Notes: a model not told the origin generated them from the sequence alone. Counted from the first letter of the stretch, positions 8,046-17,518 are shown. The stretch: DNA of 64,000 nt from Hoeflea_A sp040932035 (GCF_040932035.1 NZ_JBFRBB010000005.1:434001-498000); one strand, 5' to 3'. Made by a program: numbers and translations.

Positions 8046-10628
8046 CTACAACACGTCTTCTTCCGTCGGCACCAGAATCTCGCGTTTGCCCGCATGGTTG
8101 GCAGGTCCGATGACCCCTTCCTCTTCCATCCGTTCGATCAGCGAGGCGGCCCTGTTGTAGCCGATGCCGAGCCGGCGCTGGATATAGGAGGTGGAAGCTT
8201 TGCCATCGCGCAGCACCACGGCAACGGCCTGGTCGTATGGATCGGCCGATTCTCCGAGATTTCCCGCCGATCCGCCGCCGCCCTCGGAACCGTCTTCGTC
8301 GGTATCTTCGGTAATGGCATCGAGATATTCCGGCACGCCTTGCGCTTTCAGGAAGCTGACGATCTCTTCGACCTCGCCGTCGGCGACAAAGGGGCCGTGG
8401 ACACGCTGGATGCGGCCGCCGCCGGCCATATAGAGCATATCGCCCATGCCGAGCAGCTGTTCTGCGCCCTGTTCACCCAAAATGGTGCGCGAATCGATCT
8501 TCGAGGTGACCTGGAAGGAGATGCGCGTCGGGAAGTTGGCCTTGATCGTACCCGTGATGACGTCAACCGACGGACGCTGCGTCGCCATGATCACGTGGAT
8601 ACCGGCGGCACGGGCCATCTGGGCCAGTCTCTGGACCGCACCCTCGATGTCCTTGCCGGCCACCATCATCAGGTCGGCCATCTCGTCGATAATTACGACG
8701 ATATAGGGCATCGGGCTGAGGTCGAATTCCTCGGTCTCATAGACGGCTTCGCCGGTCTCGCGGTCGAAGCCGGTCTGCACGGTGCGGGTAATCGCGTCAC
8801 CCTTCTTGCGCGCCTGCTCCACACGGGTGTTGAAGCCGTCAATATTGCGCACGCCGATCTTGGACATCTTCTTGTAGCGGTCTTCCATCTCCCGCACGGT
8901 CCATTTGAGTGCGACCACCGCCTTTTTCGGATCGGTCACAACGGGCGTCAGAAGATGCGGAATGCCGTCATAGACAGACAGTTCCAGCATTTTCGGATCG
9001 ATCATGATCAGCCGGCATTTTTCCGGCGGCAACCGGTAGACGATCGACAGGATCATGGTGTTGATGGCAACCGATTTACCGGAGCCGGTGGTGCCCGCAA
9101 CAAGCAGATGCGGCATCTTGGCAAGATCGGCGATGACCGATTCGCCGCCGATGGTCTTGCCCAGCGAAAGCGCCAGCTTGGCCTTACTCGATTCGAAATC
9201 GCGGCTTGAAAGCAGTTCCTTCAGATAGACCGTCTCACGGCCCTGATTGGGCAGTTCGATACCGATGGCGTTGCGTCCCGGCACGACCGCGACACGCGCG
9301 GCAATGGCGCTCATCGAGCGGGCGATATCGTCGGCAAGACCGATGACGCGTGAGGATTTGATGCCTGGTGCCGGCTCCAGCTCATAGAGGGTGACGACCG
9401 GCCCCGGGCGAACCTGGATTATTTCGCCGCGCACGCCGAAATCCTCAAGCACACCTTCGAGCATGCGCGCATTCTGTTCCAGCGCATCGGCCGAAAGACT
9501 CGGATCCTTGGTGACGTTTTTCGCGTCGGCAAGCAGATGCAGTGGCGGTAGCTCGAAACCATTCGACTTGATCATCGAGGTCTGCGCCTCGCGCTGGACC
9601 CGTGATCCGGGCGCCGGTCGCTTGGCTTGCGGCACGACCCGTTTCTGGTCGATCACGTCGGCCCCCCGCGACGGCGCGGGCTGTGGCGCCCAGTCGGCTG
9701 CCGGATCGTGGCCGTCATCAACGTCAAAGGGCGGAGCGTCGTCGTCAAGCGTCTGCCGCCGCGCGCCACCGGCCGAAAACTCCGGCTCAACGCGCCCATT
9801 GCCATTCAGGCCGCTGAATTCTTCCTCGTTGAAATCATAGGGCTCTTCAGGCTTCACCGACCATGGATCGGCAACCTTGCCGGTCATACGGCGATAATGC
9901 GCCCTTCCGGTCAGCCACATATGTGTAATGGCGCCGAGAACCAGCGCGCCGGCAAAGCTGCGCTCGGTTTCTTCTTCGTCGGCAGCTTCATCCTGATCGG
10001 CAGCCCGACTGATCTTCGCCTTGCGGGCTTTTGCCGGGGCTTGTGCTTCGGGAGTTGCAATCAGCAGCGCACCGAACATCGTCAGCCAGCAGGCTGGAAT
10101 GGCGAGCGCAAGCGCCAGCACCACCGCGAGAATACCCGACGGATAGTCGCCAATCAGCACGGAGGGCATTTTCAGGATCATATCGCCGAACACGCCACCC
10201 AGGCCCGTGGGCAACGGCCACTGGTCCGGTGCCGGCACGCAGGCAAAGACCGAGGCAAACAAAACCGCACCGCCGAGCCAGGCGGCAAGCCGGGTGGCAA
10301 CACGGTTGACCGGGCGGTTGCGAATCAAAAACACGCCCCAGGTGACCAGGGGCAGCAGGGCAACGATACCGGACAGTCCAAAAAACTGCATGGTGGCATC
10401 GGCAAAGGCGGCGCCGCCAAAGCCAAGCGCATTGAATGGCGTATTGCCGGTCGCGTAGGAAAAGCTCGGATCTTCCACGTTCCACGTGGCCAATGCCGCG
10501 ACCGCCATTATCAGGCTGGCCAGCATGGACAGGCCAAGCACCAGCTTGAGCGGCCTTTTGAGAAACCCCGGAATCCTGAAACTGGGTAGGAATTGACTGC
10601 CAAACGCCAGTGGACTGCTTGACTGCAT
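8046..10628 (-). CDS. ftsK: DNA translocase FtsK
   Basis: The 860-residue protein pumps DNA at the septum and activates XerCD dimer resolution. Four or so N-terminal membrane segments cover about residues 25-195, a proline- and charge-rich linker follows to about 350, and the RecA-like motor has Walker A GTTGSGKS and Walker B IVVIIDEMADLMM. The C-terminal gamma domain (YDQAVAVVLRDGKASTSYIQRRLGIGYNRAASLIERM is split here for reading as two blocks) recognises KOPS sites. Length is typical for alphaproteobacteria. It precedes lolA by about 120 bases. Confidence 0.97.
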   Translation of the reverse strand: MQSSSPLAFGSQFLPSFRIPGFLKRPLKLVLGLSMLASLIMAVAALATWNVEDPSFSYATGNTPFNALGFGGAAFADATMQFFGLSGIVALLPLVTWGVFLIRNRPVNRVATRLAAWLGGAVLFASVFACVPAPDQWPLPTGLGGVFGDMILKMPSVLIGDYPSGILAVVLALALAIPACWLTMFGALLIATPEAQAPAKARKAKISRAADQDEAADEEETERSFAGALVLGAITHMWLTGRAHYRRMTGKVADPWSVKPEEPYDFNEEEFSGLNGNGRVEPEFSAGGARRQTLDDDAPPFDVDDGHDPAADWAPQPAPSRGADVIDQKRVVPQAKRPAPGSRVQREAQTSMIKSNGFELPPLHLLADAKNVTKDPSLSADALEQNARMLEGVLEDFGVRGEIIQVRPGPVVTLYELEPAPGIKSSRVIGLADDIARSMSAIAARVAVVPGRNAIGIELPNQGRETVYLKELLSSRDFESSKAKLALSLGKTIGGESVIADLAKMPHLLVAGTTGSGKSVAINTMILSIVYRLPPEKCRLIMIDPKMLELSVYDGIPHLLTPVVTDPKKAVVALKWTVREMEDRYKKMSKIGVRNIDGFNTRVEQARKKGDAITRTVQTGFDRETGEAVYETEEFDLSPMPYIVVIIDEMADLMMVAGKDIEGAVQRLAQMARAAGIHVIMATQRPSVDVITGTIKANFPTRISFQVTSKIDSRTILGEQGAEQLLGMGDMLYMAGGGRIQRVHGPFVADGEVEEIVSFLKAQGVPEYLDAITEDTDEDGSEGGGGSAGNLGESADPYDQAVAVVLRDGKASTSYIQRRLGIGYNRAASLIERMEEEGVIGPANHAGKREILVPTEEDVL

Positions 10629-10728
10629 TGCTACGCTCCAACTCGAATACGCATACGGGCGGAAAAACCGCTCACAATCGCGGCGATTTTATGTGAGGTG
10701 GAGTTAATGGCGCATTAACCATCGACAT

Positions 10729-10766
10729 AAATCGGCCGCCATCGTTTGGGCGAAGGCGGCCGATTT
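10729..10766 (-). terminator. hairpin downstream of the second ammonium transporter
   Basis: AAATCGGCCGCC (10729-10740) and GGCGGCCGATTT (10755-10766) form a perfect 12-bp stem with a 14-base loop, 29 bases after the amt stop on the minus strand. The U-run after it is short (the stem itself ends in UUU), so it may stop transcription weakly or protect the mRNA end. Confidence 0.55.
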
Positions 10767-10794
10767 GCTTATGATCGCCGACGGGACGGGAGTT

Positions 10795-12018
10795 TTAGCG
10801 GATTTCCGCTTCCGGATTGGCACCGATCTTGTGAATGGAAAGATCCGCACCGCGCAGTTCCTCCTCTTCCACCATACGCAAACCGACGACACGGTCCAAA
10901 AGCCCGTAAACCACAAAGCCGCCGACAACCGCGTAGAGAGCGCCGATGACTGATCCGATAAGCTGGACGGTCGGCGATACGCCGCCAATGCCGCCAAGCG
11001 CCTCGAGACCGAAAATACCGCAAGCAATGCCGCCCCACAGCCCGCACAGCCCGTGCAGTGGCCATACGCCAAGAACATCGTCGACCTTCAGCCGTTCCTG
11101 ACACCAGTGAAAACCTTTGACAAACAGCAATCCGGCGGCACCGCCGACAATCAGCGCGCCGATTGGGTGAAAAACATCAGAACCCGCACAAACCGCCACG
11201 AGGCCGGCAAGTGCGCCATTGTGAACGAAGCCCGGGTCGTTGCGCCCGATAATCAGCGCAACGACAATGCCGCCGACCATCGCCATCAGTGAATTGAGGG
11301 CGACAAGGCCCGTTGCCCCGCCCACCGACTGCGCGCTCATGACGTTAAAGCCGAACCAGCCAACACAAAGCAGCCACGAACCAAGGGCAAGCCACGGAAT
11401 GGATGATGGCGGAAACGGGTGGGATGCGCCCGACTTTGTATACCGGCCGAGGCGCGAGCCCAGGAGAATGACCGCCGGCAGGGCGATCCACCCGCCGACG
11501 GCGTGAACGACGATTGAACCGGCAAAATCATGAAACGGGGCGCCAAAAGCATTCTCCATTGCCGCCTGGAAGCCGAAATTGCCGTTCCAGACGATCCCTT
11601 CAAAGAAGGGATAAACCAGCCCGACCAGCGCAACGGTTGCAAAACACTGCGGCTGAAAGCGCATACGCTCGGCTATACCGCCGGAAATGATCGCCGGAAT
11701 GGCTGCTGCAAATGTGGTCAGAAAGAAGAATTTGACGAGCGTGAAGCCCTGCGGCAGGAAAATCTCGCCGCCTTCCGCACCGGACAAGACAGCTGCGTTG
11801 ACGAAAAATGTCACCCCATAGGCAACGGCAAAGCCGACAAAGAAATAACTGATCGTCGAGATGGCGAAATCCGCCAGGATTTTGACGAGGGCATTGACCT
11901 GGCTCTTGTGGCGGACGGTGCCAACCTCCAGAAAGGCGAACCCGCCATGCATTGCAAATACGAGTATCGCGCCCAGAAGCACGAAAAATACGTCACCGCC
12001 GATTTGTGACTGATCCAT
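10795..12018 (-). CDS. ammonium transporter, Amt family (second copy)
   Basis: The 407-residue membrane protein has about eleven hydrophobic segments and family motifs such as GGFAFLEVGTVRHKS, the twin-histidine regions DFAGSIVVHAVGGW and HGLCGLWGGIACG, and VGWFGFNVMSA. It lacks the cleavable signal peptide that AmtB has. It lies downstream of glnK-amtB on the same strand but behind a terminator and with its own sigma54-like promoter. Its divergence from AmtB suggests a separate role, perhaps sensing or uptake at another ammonium range; that is inference. GGAG precedes the ATG by eight bases. Confidence 0.93.
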   Translation of the reverse strand: MDQSQIGGDVFFVLLGAILVFAMHGGFAFLEVGTVRHKSQVNALVKILADFAISTISYFFVGFAVAYGVTFFVNAAVLSGAEGGEIFLPQGFTLVKFFFLTTFAAAIPAIISGGIAERMRFQPQCFATVALVGLVYPFFEGIVWNGNFGFQAAMENAFGAPFHDFAGSIVVHAVGGWIALPAVILLGSRLGRYTKSGASHPFPPSSIPWLALGSWLLCVGWFGFNVMSAQSVGGATGLVALNSLMAMVGGIVVALIIGRNDPGFVHNGALAGLVAVCAGSDVFHPIGALIVGGAAGLLFVKGFHWCQERLKVDDVLGVWPLHGLCGLWGGIACGIFGLEALGGIGGVSPTVQLIGSVIGALYAVVGGFVVYGLLDRVVGLRMVEEEELRGADLSIHKIGANPEAEIR

Positions 12019-12058
12019 GGAAATGACTCCGTTTCAAATGAATGCTTAGCCGGATGGA

Positions 12059-12074
12059 GTCAATTTTCGTGCCA
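12059..12074 (-). promoter_or_regulatory. sigma54-like -24/-12 promoter for the second amt gene
   Basis: On the minus strand TGGCACG-AAAA-TTGAC matches the consensus TGGCACG-N4-TTGCW except for A in place of the C of the -12 GC. It ends 40 bases before the amt start codon, giving a short leader. A degenerate TGC-N11-GCA dyad further upstream (near 12130-12146) has NtrC-site spacing but weak sequence. Confidence 0.5.
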
Positions 12075-12218
12075 ATCCGGAAAACCCTGCCGTTTTCGTA
12101 GGCAGGGCCTTCCAATTGATGGGCATTTGCCTGTTTTTTCAGCACATCAGGGCGATACTGCCGATTTCATGGGCAGTTTCCGCCCTTCCGTTCAGATCCT
12201 GCCCATCTGTGCGCCCGA

Positions 12219-12245
12219 CAAAAAAGGGGCCCGCGAACGGGCCCC
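12219..12245 (-). terminator. rho-independent terminator of glnK-amtB
   Basis: GGGGCCCG (12226-12233) and CGGGCCCC (12238-12245) form an 8-bp GC stem with a CGAA loop. On the minus strand it is followed by six U residues. It lies 38 bases beyond the amtB stop, separating that operon from the second amt gene. Confidence 0.85.
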
Positions 12246-12282
12246 AAGTGGCGCGAAGATGATCTGATCCGTCACAGGTCGG

Positions 12283-13626
12283 TCAGATCTTGGTAAACTC
12301 GGGATAGGCTTCGATACCGATCTCCGCCTTGTCGAGCCCGACCAGTTCCTCTTCGTCGCTGACCCGCAGGCCCATAACCGCATTGAGCACCAGCCACAGG
12401 ACACCCGATGTGACGATCATGAAGACGCCGACAATGATGATCGAAGCAACCTGGCCGTAGAGTGTCGCTTCGCTGTTGGTGAAGATCACCGCGAAGGTGC
12501 CCCAGATGCCGGCCAGAAGATGAACCGGGATGGCGCCGACCACATCGTCGATCTTGAGCTTGTCGAGCATTGGAACGGAAAAGACCACGATGAGACCGCC
12601 GGCAGCGCCGATCAGCGTTGCAACGCCGAGTGACGGGGTCAGCGGTTCGGCCGTGATCGAGACCAGCCCGGCAAGAGCGCCGTTGAGGATCATGGTGATA
12701 TCGACCTTCTTGTATATGATCTGGGTCAGCAGCAGTGCCGCAACCGCGCCGCCGGCGGCACCGGCATTGGTGTTGGCAAAGATCCGCGAAACATCTGCAA
12801 CATCACCGACGGATCCGGCTGCAAGTTGTGAGCCGCCGTTGAAGCCGAACCAGCCGAGCCACAGGATGAAGGTGCCGAGCGTTGCCAGCGGCATGTTGGA
12901 GCCGGGGATCGGGTGAATTTCGCCATTCGAGCCGTACTTTCCCTTGCGCGCGCCGAGAATGAGCGCGCCGGTAAGCGCTGCCCAGCCGCCGACTGAGTGA
13001 ACCACGGTCGAACCGGCAAAGTCGAGAAAACCGAGCTGCGAATCAAGGAAGCCGCCACCCCATTTCCACGATGCCTGGATGGGATAGAGGATACCGGTCA
13101 GAACCACCGTGAAAACCAGGAACGGCCACAGCTTGATGCGTTCTGCCAGCGTGCCCGAGACGATCGACGCGGTTGTCGCGCAGAACATGAGCTGGAAGAA
13201 GAAGTCCGATCCGACGGCGGCATAGGCAAGATCCTTGACGCTGTCAGGTGCGACGCCTGCCGGCTCCAGTACGGTGACGCCGAAGGCACCGAGGACGCCG
13301 GTAATCGACCAGGCATCGCCCGGATACATCAGGTTGAAGCCGATGAGATAGTACATGATCGCGGCGATCGAAAAGAGCGATATGTTTTTTGTCAGCTGCA
13401 TGGAAACATTCTTGGAGCGCACAAGGCCGGCCTCCAGCATGGCAAAGCCCGCCGCCATCCACATCACCAGAAAGCCGGAGACCACGAACAAAAGCGTATT
13501 GAGAATGAAGACGGTGTGCGTCGGCACCACGGACGGTGCTTCCGTCTCCTGGGCAAGCGCCGGCATTGTCAAGAGACCGGTTATCGCTATGGCTGCGCCC
13601 GGCTTCAGGATTGAAGAAAATTTCAT
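12283..13626 (-). CDS. amtB: ammonium transporter AmtB
   Basis: The 447-residue transporter conducts ammonium and is gated by GlnK. A signal peptide (about 1-26, ending PALAQ) is followed by eleven membrane segments; MLEAGLVRSKN, the histidine-bearing DFAGSTVVHSVGGW and VHLLAGIWGTFAVIF line the pore, and LGWFGFNGGSQ is the family signature. The ATG at 13626 is chosen because AAGGAG lies nine bases upstream; a longer frame begins inside glnK. Position directly after glnK supports the AmtB-GlnK pair. Confidence 0.96.
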   Translation of the reverse strand: MKFSSILKPGAAIAITGLLTMPALAQETEAPSVVPTHTVFILNTLLFVVSGFLVMWMAAGFAMLEAGLVRSKNVSMQLTKNISLFSIAAIMYYLIGFNLMYPGDAWSITGVLGAFGVTVLEPAGVAPDSVKDLAYAAVGSDFFFQLMFCATTASIVSGTLAERIKLWPFLVFTVVLTGILYPIQASWKWGGGFLDSQLGFLDFAGSTVVHSVGGWAALTGALILGARKGKYGSNGEIHPIPGSNMPLATLGTFILWLGWFGFNGGSQLAAGSVGDVADVSRIFANTNAGAAGGAVAALLLTQIIYKKVDITMILNGALAGLVSITAEPLTPSLGVATLIGAAGGLIVVFSVPMLDKLKIDDVVGAIPVHLLAGIWGTFAVIFTNSEATLYGQVASIIIVGVFMIVTSGVLWLVLNAVMGLRVSDEEELVGLDKAEIGIEAYPEFTKI

Positions 13627-13646
13627 CTTGTTTGTCTCCTTGATAC

Positions 13647-13985
13647 TCAAAGCGCGTCGGCGCCGGTTTCGCCCGTACGAATGCGCATGACCTGTTCCAG
13701 ATCGCAGACAAAGATTTTGCCGTCGCCGATCTGTCCGGTTTTCGCAGCGCCCGAGATTGCCTCGATGGCGCGATCGACCACATCCGCCGAAACGGCGATT
13801 TCGAGTTTGAGTTTCGGCAAAAACGCCACGGCATACTCGGTGCCGCGATAGATTTCCGTGTGTCCCTTCTGGCGGCCGTATCCCTTGACCTCGGTGACGG
13901 TCAGGCCCTGGATACCGACTTCGGTCAGGGCCTCGCGCACCTCGTCCAGTTTGAACGGCTTGATGATTGCCATTACGATTTTCAT
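13647..13985 (-). CDS. glnK: nitrogen regulatory protein PII
   Basis: The 112-residue PII protein binds 2-oxoglutarate and ATP/ADP and blocks AmtB when nitrogen is plentiful. The T-loop carries Tyr51 in YRGTEYAVAF, the uridylylation site, and the B-loop region is DGKIFVCDLEQVMRIRTGETG. MKIVMAIIKPFKLDEVREAL is the canonical start. It is the first gene of a glnK-amtB operon, with a sigma54-like promoter and an NtrC-like site upstream, so it should be induced under nitrogen limitation. Confidence 0.97.
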   Translation of the reverse strand: MKIVMAIIKPFKLDEVREALTEVGIQGLTVTEVKGYGRQKGHTEIYRGTEYAVAFLPKLKLEIAVSADVVDRAIEAISGAAKTGQIGDGKIFVCDLEQVMRIRTGETGADAL

Positions 13986-14151
13986 CCCGCTTTCATCCTC
14001 TCTTCGGCCGTGGCGCAGGGCTGAGGTCTTCAGCCTGTTCGCCGACCGGCTCCGTTTTTGGTGCCGCGCCGTAAACGCCGGAATCTGGCGAGATCAGGCA
14101 CGGTGGAGCCCCCGACCCTTGCGCATTGGTCATTAGCTCTGCCTAAGACCA

Positions 14152-14167
14152 ATCAAGGATCGTGCCA
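14152..14167 (-). promoter_or_regulatory. sigma54-like -24/-12 promoter for glnK-amtB
   Basis: On the minus strand TGGCACG-ATCC-TTGAT fits TGGCACG-N4-TTGCW with the same single C-to-A deviation at -12 as the second amt promoter. It lies 167 bases upstream of the glnK ATG in a 307-base intergenic region that otherwise holds only the NtrC-like sites and no gene. Confidence 0.55.
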
Positions 14168-14254
14168 GTTTGGACAAACGCCTGCTAAGACGTTGATATT
14201 TATGGAATAATTATAGAAGACCGACTGGGTGCTTATATTCCAGGCACCCGAATC

Positions 14255-14269
14255 GCACAAAAATAGTGC
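14255..14269. promoter_or_regulatory. NtrC-like enhancer upstream of glnK
   Basis: GCAC-N7-GTGC (14255-14258 and 14266-14269) has exactly the half-site spacing of the NtrC consensus TGCACC-N5-GGTGCA. It is about 90 bases upstream of the sigma54-like promoter, the usual enhancer distance. A second dyad, GGGTGC (14227-14232) and GCACCC (14244-14249), lies beside it and may be either another site or the tesB terminator. Confidence 0.5.
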
Positions 14270-14292
14270 AAGATATAAGCATTGCCTATTTT

Positions 14293-15159
14293 TTAGTCTT
14301 TCTTGCGCTGCCGGATCAACCCTTCCTGGGCAACCGAGGCGATGAGCACGCCCTCGCGGGTATATAGCCCTCCGCGATTGAGGCCCCTGGCACCGCTGGT
14401 GCTGGGGCTGTCCTGTGCATAAAGCAGCCAGTCATCGAGCAGGCAGTTTCTATGGAACCACATGGAATGATCGAGACTTGCAGCCTGGATCTTGCCAGAC
14501 CAGACAGAGAGCCCGTGGGCAAACAGCGACGTGTCGAGCAGCGTCATGTCGGAAAGATACGCAAGCACCGCCGCCTGAATGCGGCGGTCATCCGGAACGA
14601 CGCCATTGGCCCGCACCCAGATATTTTGAAGCGGCGCCAGCTTTTCCGGCGAGATATAGTGGGTTAGCGAAACGGGCCGCATCTCGATGGGGCGCTCCCG
14701 CTCCCAGTAGCGGCGGACATTTTCCGGCGCATTCTTGAGGAATTTCTCCTTCAGGTCCGCCTCGCCGAAAAGCGCCTCCGGCGCGGCAACATCGGGCATG
14801 TCGATCTGATGGTCGAGGCCTGGCTCATCACGCTGGAACGATGCGGAGAGCGAAAAGATGGCTTTGCCGTGCTGGATGGCAACGACCCGCCTGGTATTGA
14901 AGCTGGCGCCGTCGCGGATCCGGTCGACCTCGTAGATGATCGGAACCTCAGGATCGCCCGGCCGCATGAAATAGGAATGCAGGGAATGCACAAACCGGTC
15001 GTCGGCGATTGTGCGCTGCGCCGCGACAAGCGCCTGGGCGATCACCTGGCCGCCGAAAACACGCTGCCATCCCGATTTCGGACTGTTTCCCCGATAGAGG
15101 TCCTGCTCGAGACGCTCAAGATCCAGGATAGCCAGCAAATTTTCCATGGCGCGCGACAT
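14293..15159 (-). CDS. tesB: acyl-CoA thioesterase II
   Basis: The 288-residue double hot-dog enzyme hydrolyses acyl-CoA to free acid and CoA. Recognisable segments are NSPKSGWQRVFGGQVIAQAL at the N-terminus, the HSLHSYFMRPGDPEVPIIYEV core, ASLDHSMWFHR with the catalytic aspartate, and VAQEGLIRQRKK with the catalytic glutamine. Length is standard. It lies between glnK and the divergent ubiquinone-type hydroxylase, an order seen in other rhizobia. Confidence 0.95.
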   Translation of the reverse strand: MSRAMENLLAILDLERLEQDLYRGNSPKSGWQRVFGGQVIAQALVAAQRTIADDRFVHSLHSYFMRPGDPEVPIIYEVDRIRDGASFNTRRVVAIQHGKAIFSLSASFQRDEPGLDHQIDMPDVAAPEALFGEADLKEKFLKNAPENVRRYWERERPIEMRPVSLTHYISPEKLAPLQNIWVRANGVVPDDRRIQAAVLAYLSDMTLLDTSLFAHGLSVWSGKIQAASLDHSMWFHRNCLLDDWLLYAQDSPSTSGARGLNRGGLYTREGVLIASVAQEGLIRQRKKD

Positions 15160-15295
15160 ATTGAAACTCCTGTTGGGTCTTTTTGTTCGGCGGGCGGGCC
15201 TATATGATCCGTCTTATAGGGACGGCCCGGCCTACCGCAAGAGGCGAAGGTTATTGGAGCCGCGCAATCGGGCATACCCGTCAGAGGATTAAAGC

Positions 15296-16522
15296 GTGAC
15301 AGACGAAAAACTCGATATTGTTGTGGCCGGCGGCGGCTATGTCGGCATTGCCGCGGCCGTTGCAATCAAATCGGCCGCGCCCCGCATGAATATCCGCGTG
15401 ATCGACGCGGCCCCGGCGGATGTCTGGCGCAAGGATCAGCGTGCTTCGGCCATTGCCGCGGGCGCCAGCCGCATGCTCACCCGGATGGGCCTTTGGAAGG
15501 ACATCCTTCCCGAAGCGCAACCGATCACCGACATGATCGTCACCGATTCGCGCACCTCTGATCCGGTTCGTCCGGTCTTTCTGACGTTTGACGGCGAGGT
15601 GACGCCGGGCGAACCCTTTGCCCATATGGTACCGAACCACGTGCTCGTCGGTGCGCTTCGAAAAGGTGCCGATGAGCTCGGTATAACAATCGAACAGGGC
15701 ACGACGGTCACCGGGTTTGAAACCGGCGATACCGACACGCGCATCGCGCTTGGCGACGGACGCACCCTCTCGGCGCGCCTGCTCATCGCTGCCGACGGTG
15801 TTCGCTCGAAGCTTCGCGACATGGCCGGCATCAAGACGGTCCACTGGTCCTACGGCCAGTCCGGCATCGTCACGACCGTTTCGCATGAACGCCCGCACAA
15901 TGGCCGCGCGGAAGAGCATTTCCTGCCGGCCGGTCCCTTTGCCATTTTACCGCTGACCAATAATCGTTCTTCTCTGGTGTGGACGGAACGGACGGAGGAC
16001 GCTGAAAAGCTCGTCGAAGAGGACGATCTCGTATTCGAGGCCGAACTCGAGCGCCGTTTCGGCCATAAGCTCGGCACGCTGGAACTGGCCGGCGGGCGGC
16101 GCTCCTATCCGCTCGGCCTTACGCTGGCGCGCGAATTCGTGCGCCCGCGCCTTGCCCTTGCCGGCGATGCCGCCCACGGCATTCATCCAATTGCCGGCCA
16201 GGGCCTCAATATGGGTTTCCGCGATGTCGCGGCATTGGCAGAAACGATTGTCGAGGCTGACCGGCTCGGTCTTGATATCGGCTCGTTCTCGGTGCTTGAG
16301 CGCTATCAGATCTGGCGCCGTTTCGACACGTTCCAGATGGGCGTGACGAGCGATGTGTTGAACCGGCTCTTCTCCAACGATTTCACGCCGGTGCGGGCGC
16401 TCCGCGATTTCGGTCTCGGCCTCGTCGACCGCATGCCGCCGCTCAAATCATTCTTTATCCGCCAGGCATCCGGCCTCGCCGGCCCCGATGGCCCGCGGCT
16501 GCTGCGCGGCGAGGCGATCTAG
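15296..16522 (+). CDS. UbiH/COQ6-family FAD-dependent hydroxylase
   Basis: The 408-residue flavoprotein has the FAD Rossmann motif VAGGGYVGIAAAVAI near the N-terminus, an ADGVRSKLRDMAGI segment in the middle and the second FAD signature LAGDAAHGIHPIAGQGLNMGF. This pattern is that of the aromatic hydroxylases of ubiquinone synthesis. Which ring position it hydroxylates cannot be told; alphaproteobacterial UbiL/UbiM/UbiH variants overlap in specificity. The start is GTG with AGAGGA seven bases upstream. It is divergent from tesB. Confidence 0.9.
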   Translation: MTDEKLDIVVAGGGYVGIAAAVAIKSAAPRMNIRVIDAAPADVWRKDQRASAIAAGASRMLTRMGLWKDILPEAQPITDMIVTDSRTSDPVRPVFLTFDGEVTPGEPFAHMVPNHVLVGALRKGADELGITIEQGTTVTGFETGDTDTRIALGDGRTLSARLLIAADGVRSKLRDMAGIKTVHWSYGQSGIVTTVSHERPHNGRAEEHFLPAGPFAILPLTNNRSSLVWTERTEDAEKLVEEDDLVFEAELERRFGHKLGTLELAGGRRSYPLGLTLAREFVRPRLALAGDAAHGIHPIAGQGLNMGFRDVAALAETIVEADRLGLDIGSFSVLERYQIWRRFDTFQMGVTSDVLNRLFSNDFTPVRALRDFGLGLVDRMPPLKSFFIRQASGLAGPDGPRLLRGEAI

Positions 16523-16621
16523 GGCGCCGGACCGGCTGATTTCTCAGGGACTGCAGGTCCGCTTGGAGCGCAATTTTCACATGCCCGTATTGAGATATGG
16601 TCGCTTACTGTACACTTCTGA

Positions 16622-17518
16622 TCAGACCAGATTCATTGCAATGGCGGAGCGTGGCACAATTGACAGGTCGGCGAACGTTGCAACGTCATCGCCAACTATG
16701 TTGTCCTTCTGCATCAGGGCAACCTGCCCGGGTGTCAGTGGTGGGTTCGGCAGCAGATTTGCCAAGATAGCAAGGGTTCGCCAGACCATAAATGGCACCG
16801 GCAGGAACAGCCGACGCCGACCGGCGCGTGCGGCGAGCCGGTTCAGAATCTCTCGGTATGTAAACACCTCAGGCCCGCCCAGGTCAAACACTGCGCCGGT
16901 TGATTCGTCCTGATCGAGAACACGACAGGCAGCCTCGGCGACGTCGTCAACGTGGACGGGCTGAAGCCGCGTGCCGCCAGTGCCGAAAAGTGGCACTACA
17001 GGAAGCCGCTGGACGATCGCATCGAGATCACCGAAAAAGGCTCCGTCACGGCTGAACATGACACTCGGCCGCAGGATGATTGCTTTCGGACAGATGATGC
17101 GTAACTCCTCTTCGCCCTCAGCCCGAGCGCGGACATATGCTGAAGGAGAATTCCGACATGCGCCGATCCCGGATATGTGGATCAGTTTACAATCTCCAGC
17201 CGCCTTCACGATCTCCGCAATGCTGCGCGCCGCATCCACATGTATTTTGCGGAAGGTTTCTGCGCACGTTTCGACATAAAGCCCGATGCAATTGATCACC
17301 GCCGCTGCGCCGCAAAGGGCCCGGCTCAGGGTGTCATGATCCAGAACGTCGACATGAACCGGGCGGACCTTACGATCCCAATTGTTGGAAAGTTGAGCGA
17401 TCTTTTCGGGAAAACGCGTTCCGACAGCAACGGTATGTCCATGCTCCTGCAGCTTGCGAACCACCCGCCTTCCAAGGAACCCGGTTCCGCCAAGTACAAT
17501 CACCTCACGATCAGCCAT
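16622..17518 (-). CDS. NDUFA9-like atypical SDR, NAD(P)-binding
   Basis: The 298-residue protein begins with VIVLGGTGFLGRRVVRKL, the atypical SDR Rossmann motif, followed by HVDVLDHDTLSRALCGAAAVINCIGLY and YVRARAEGEEELR in place of the classical YxxxK. PVHVDDVAEAACRVLD is typical of the complex I NDUFA9 / NmrA-like group. Its substrate is unknown. ATG 17518 is chosen over an upstream TTG that sits too close to the GGAGG site. Divergent from the TetR gene, so the palindrome at 17766 might act on both sides. Confidence 0.85.
   Translation of the reverse strand: MADREVIVLGGTGFLGRRVVRKLQEHGHTVAVGTRFPEKIAQLSNNWDRKVRPVHVDVLDHDTLSRALCGAAAVINCIGLYVETCAETFRKIHVDAARSIAEIVKAAGDCKLIHISGIGACRNSPSAYVRARAEGEEELRIICPKAIILRPSVMFSRDGAFFGDLDAIVQRLPVVPLFGTGGTRLQPVHVDDVAEAACRVLDQDESTGAVFDLGGPEVFTYREILNRLAARAGRRRLFLPVPFMVWRTLAILANLLPNPPLTPGQVALMQKDNIVGDDVATFADLSIVPRSAIAMNLV

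Noticed and set aside
9627..10589. 320-codon open frame opposite ftsK
   Set aside because: It lies wholly antisense to the FtsK linker and membrane region, has no domain features and arises from GC-rich codon usage.
12130..12146. NtrC site upstream of the second amt gene
   Set aside because: Only TGC and GCA half-site edges match; too degenerate to list as a feature of its own.
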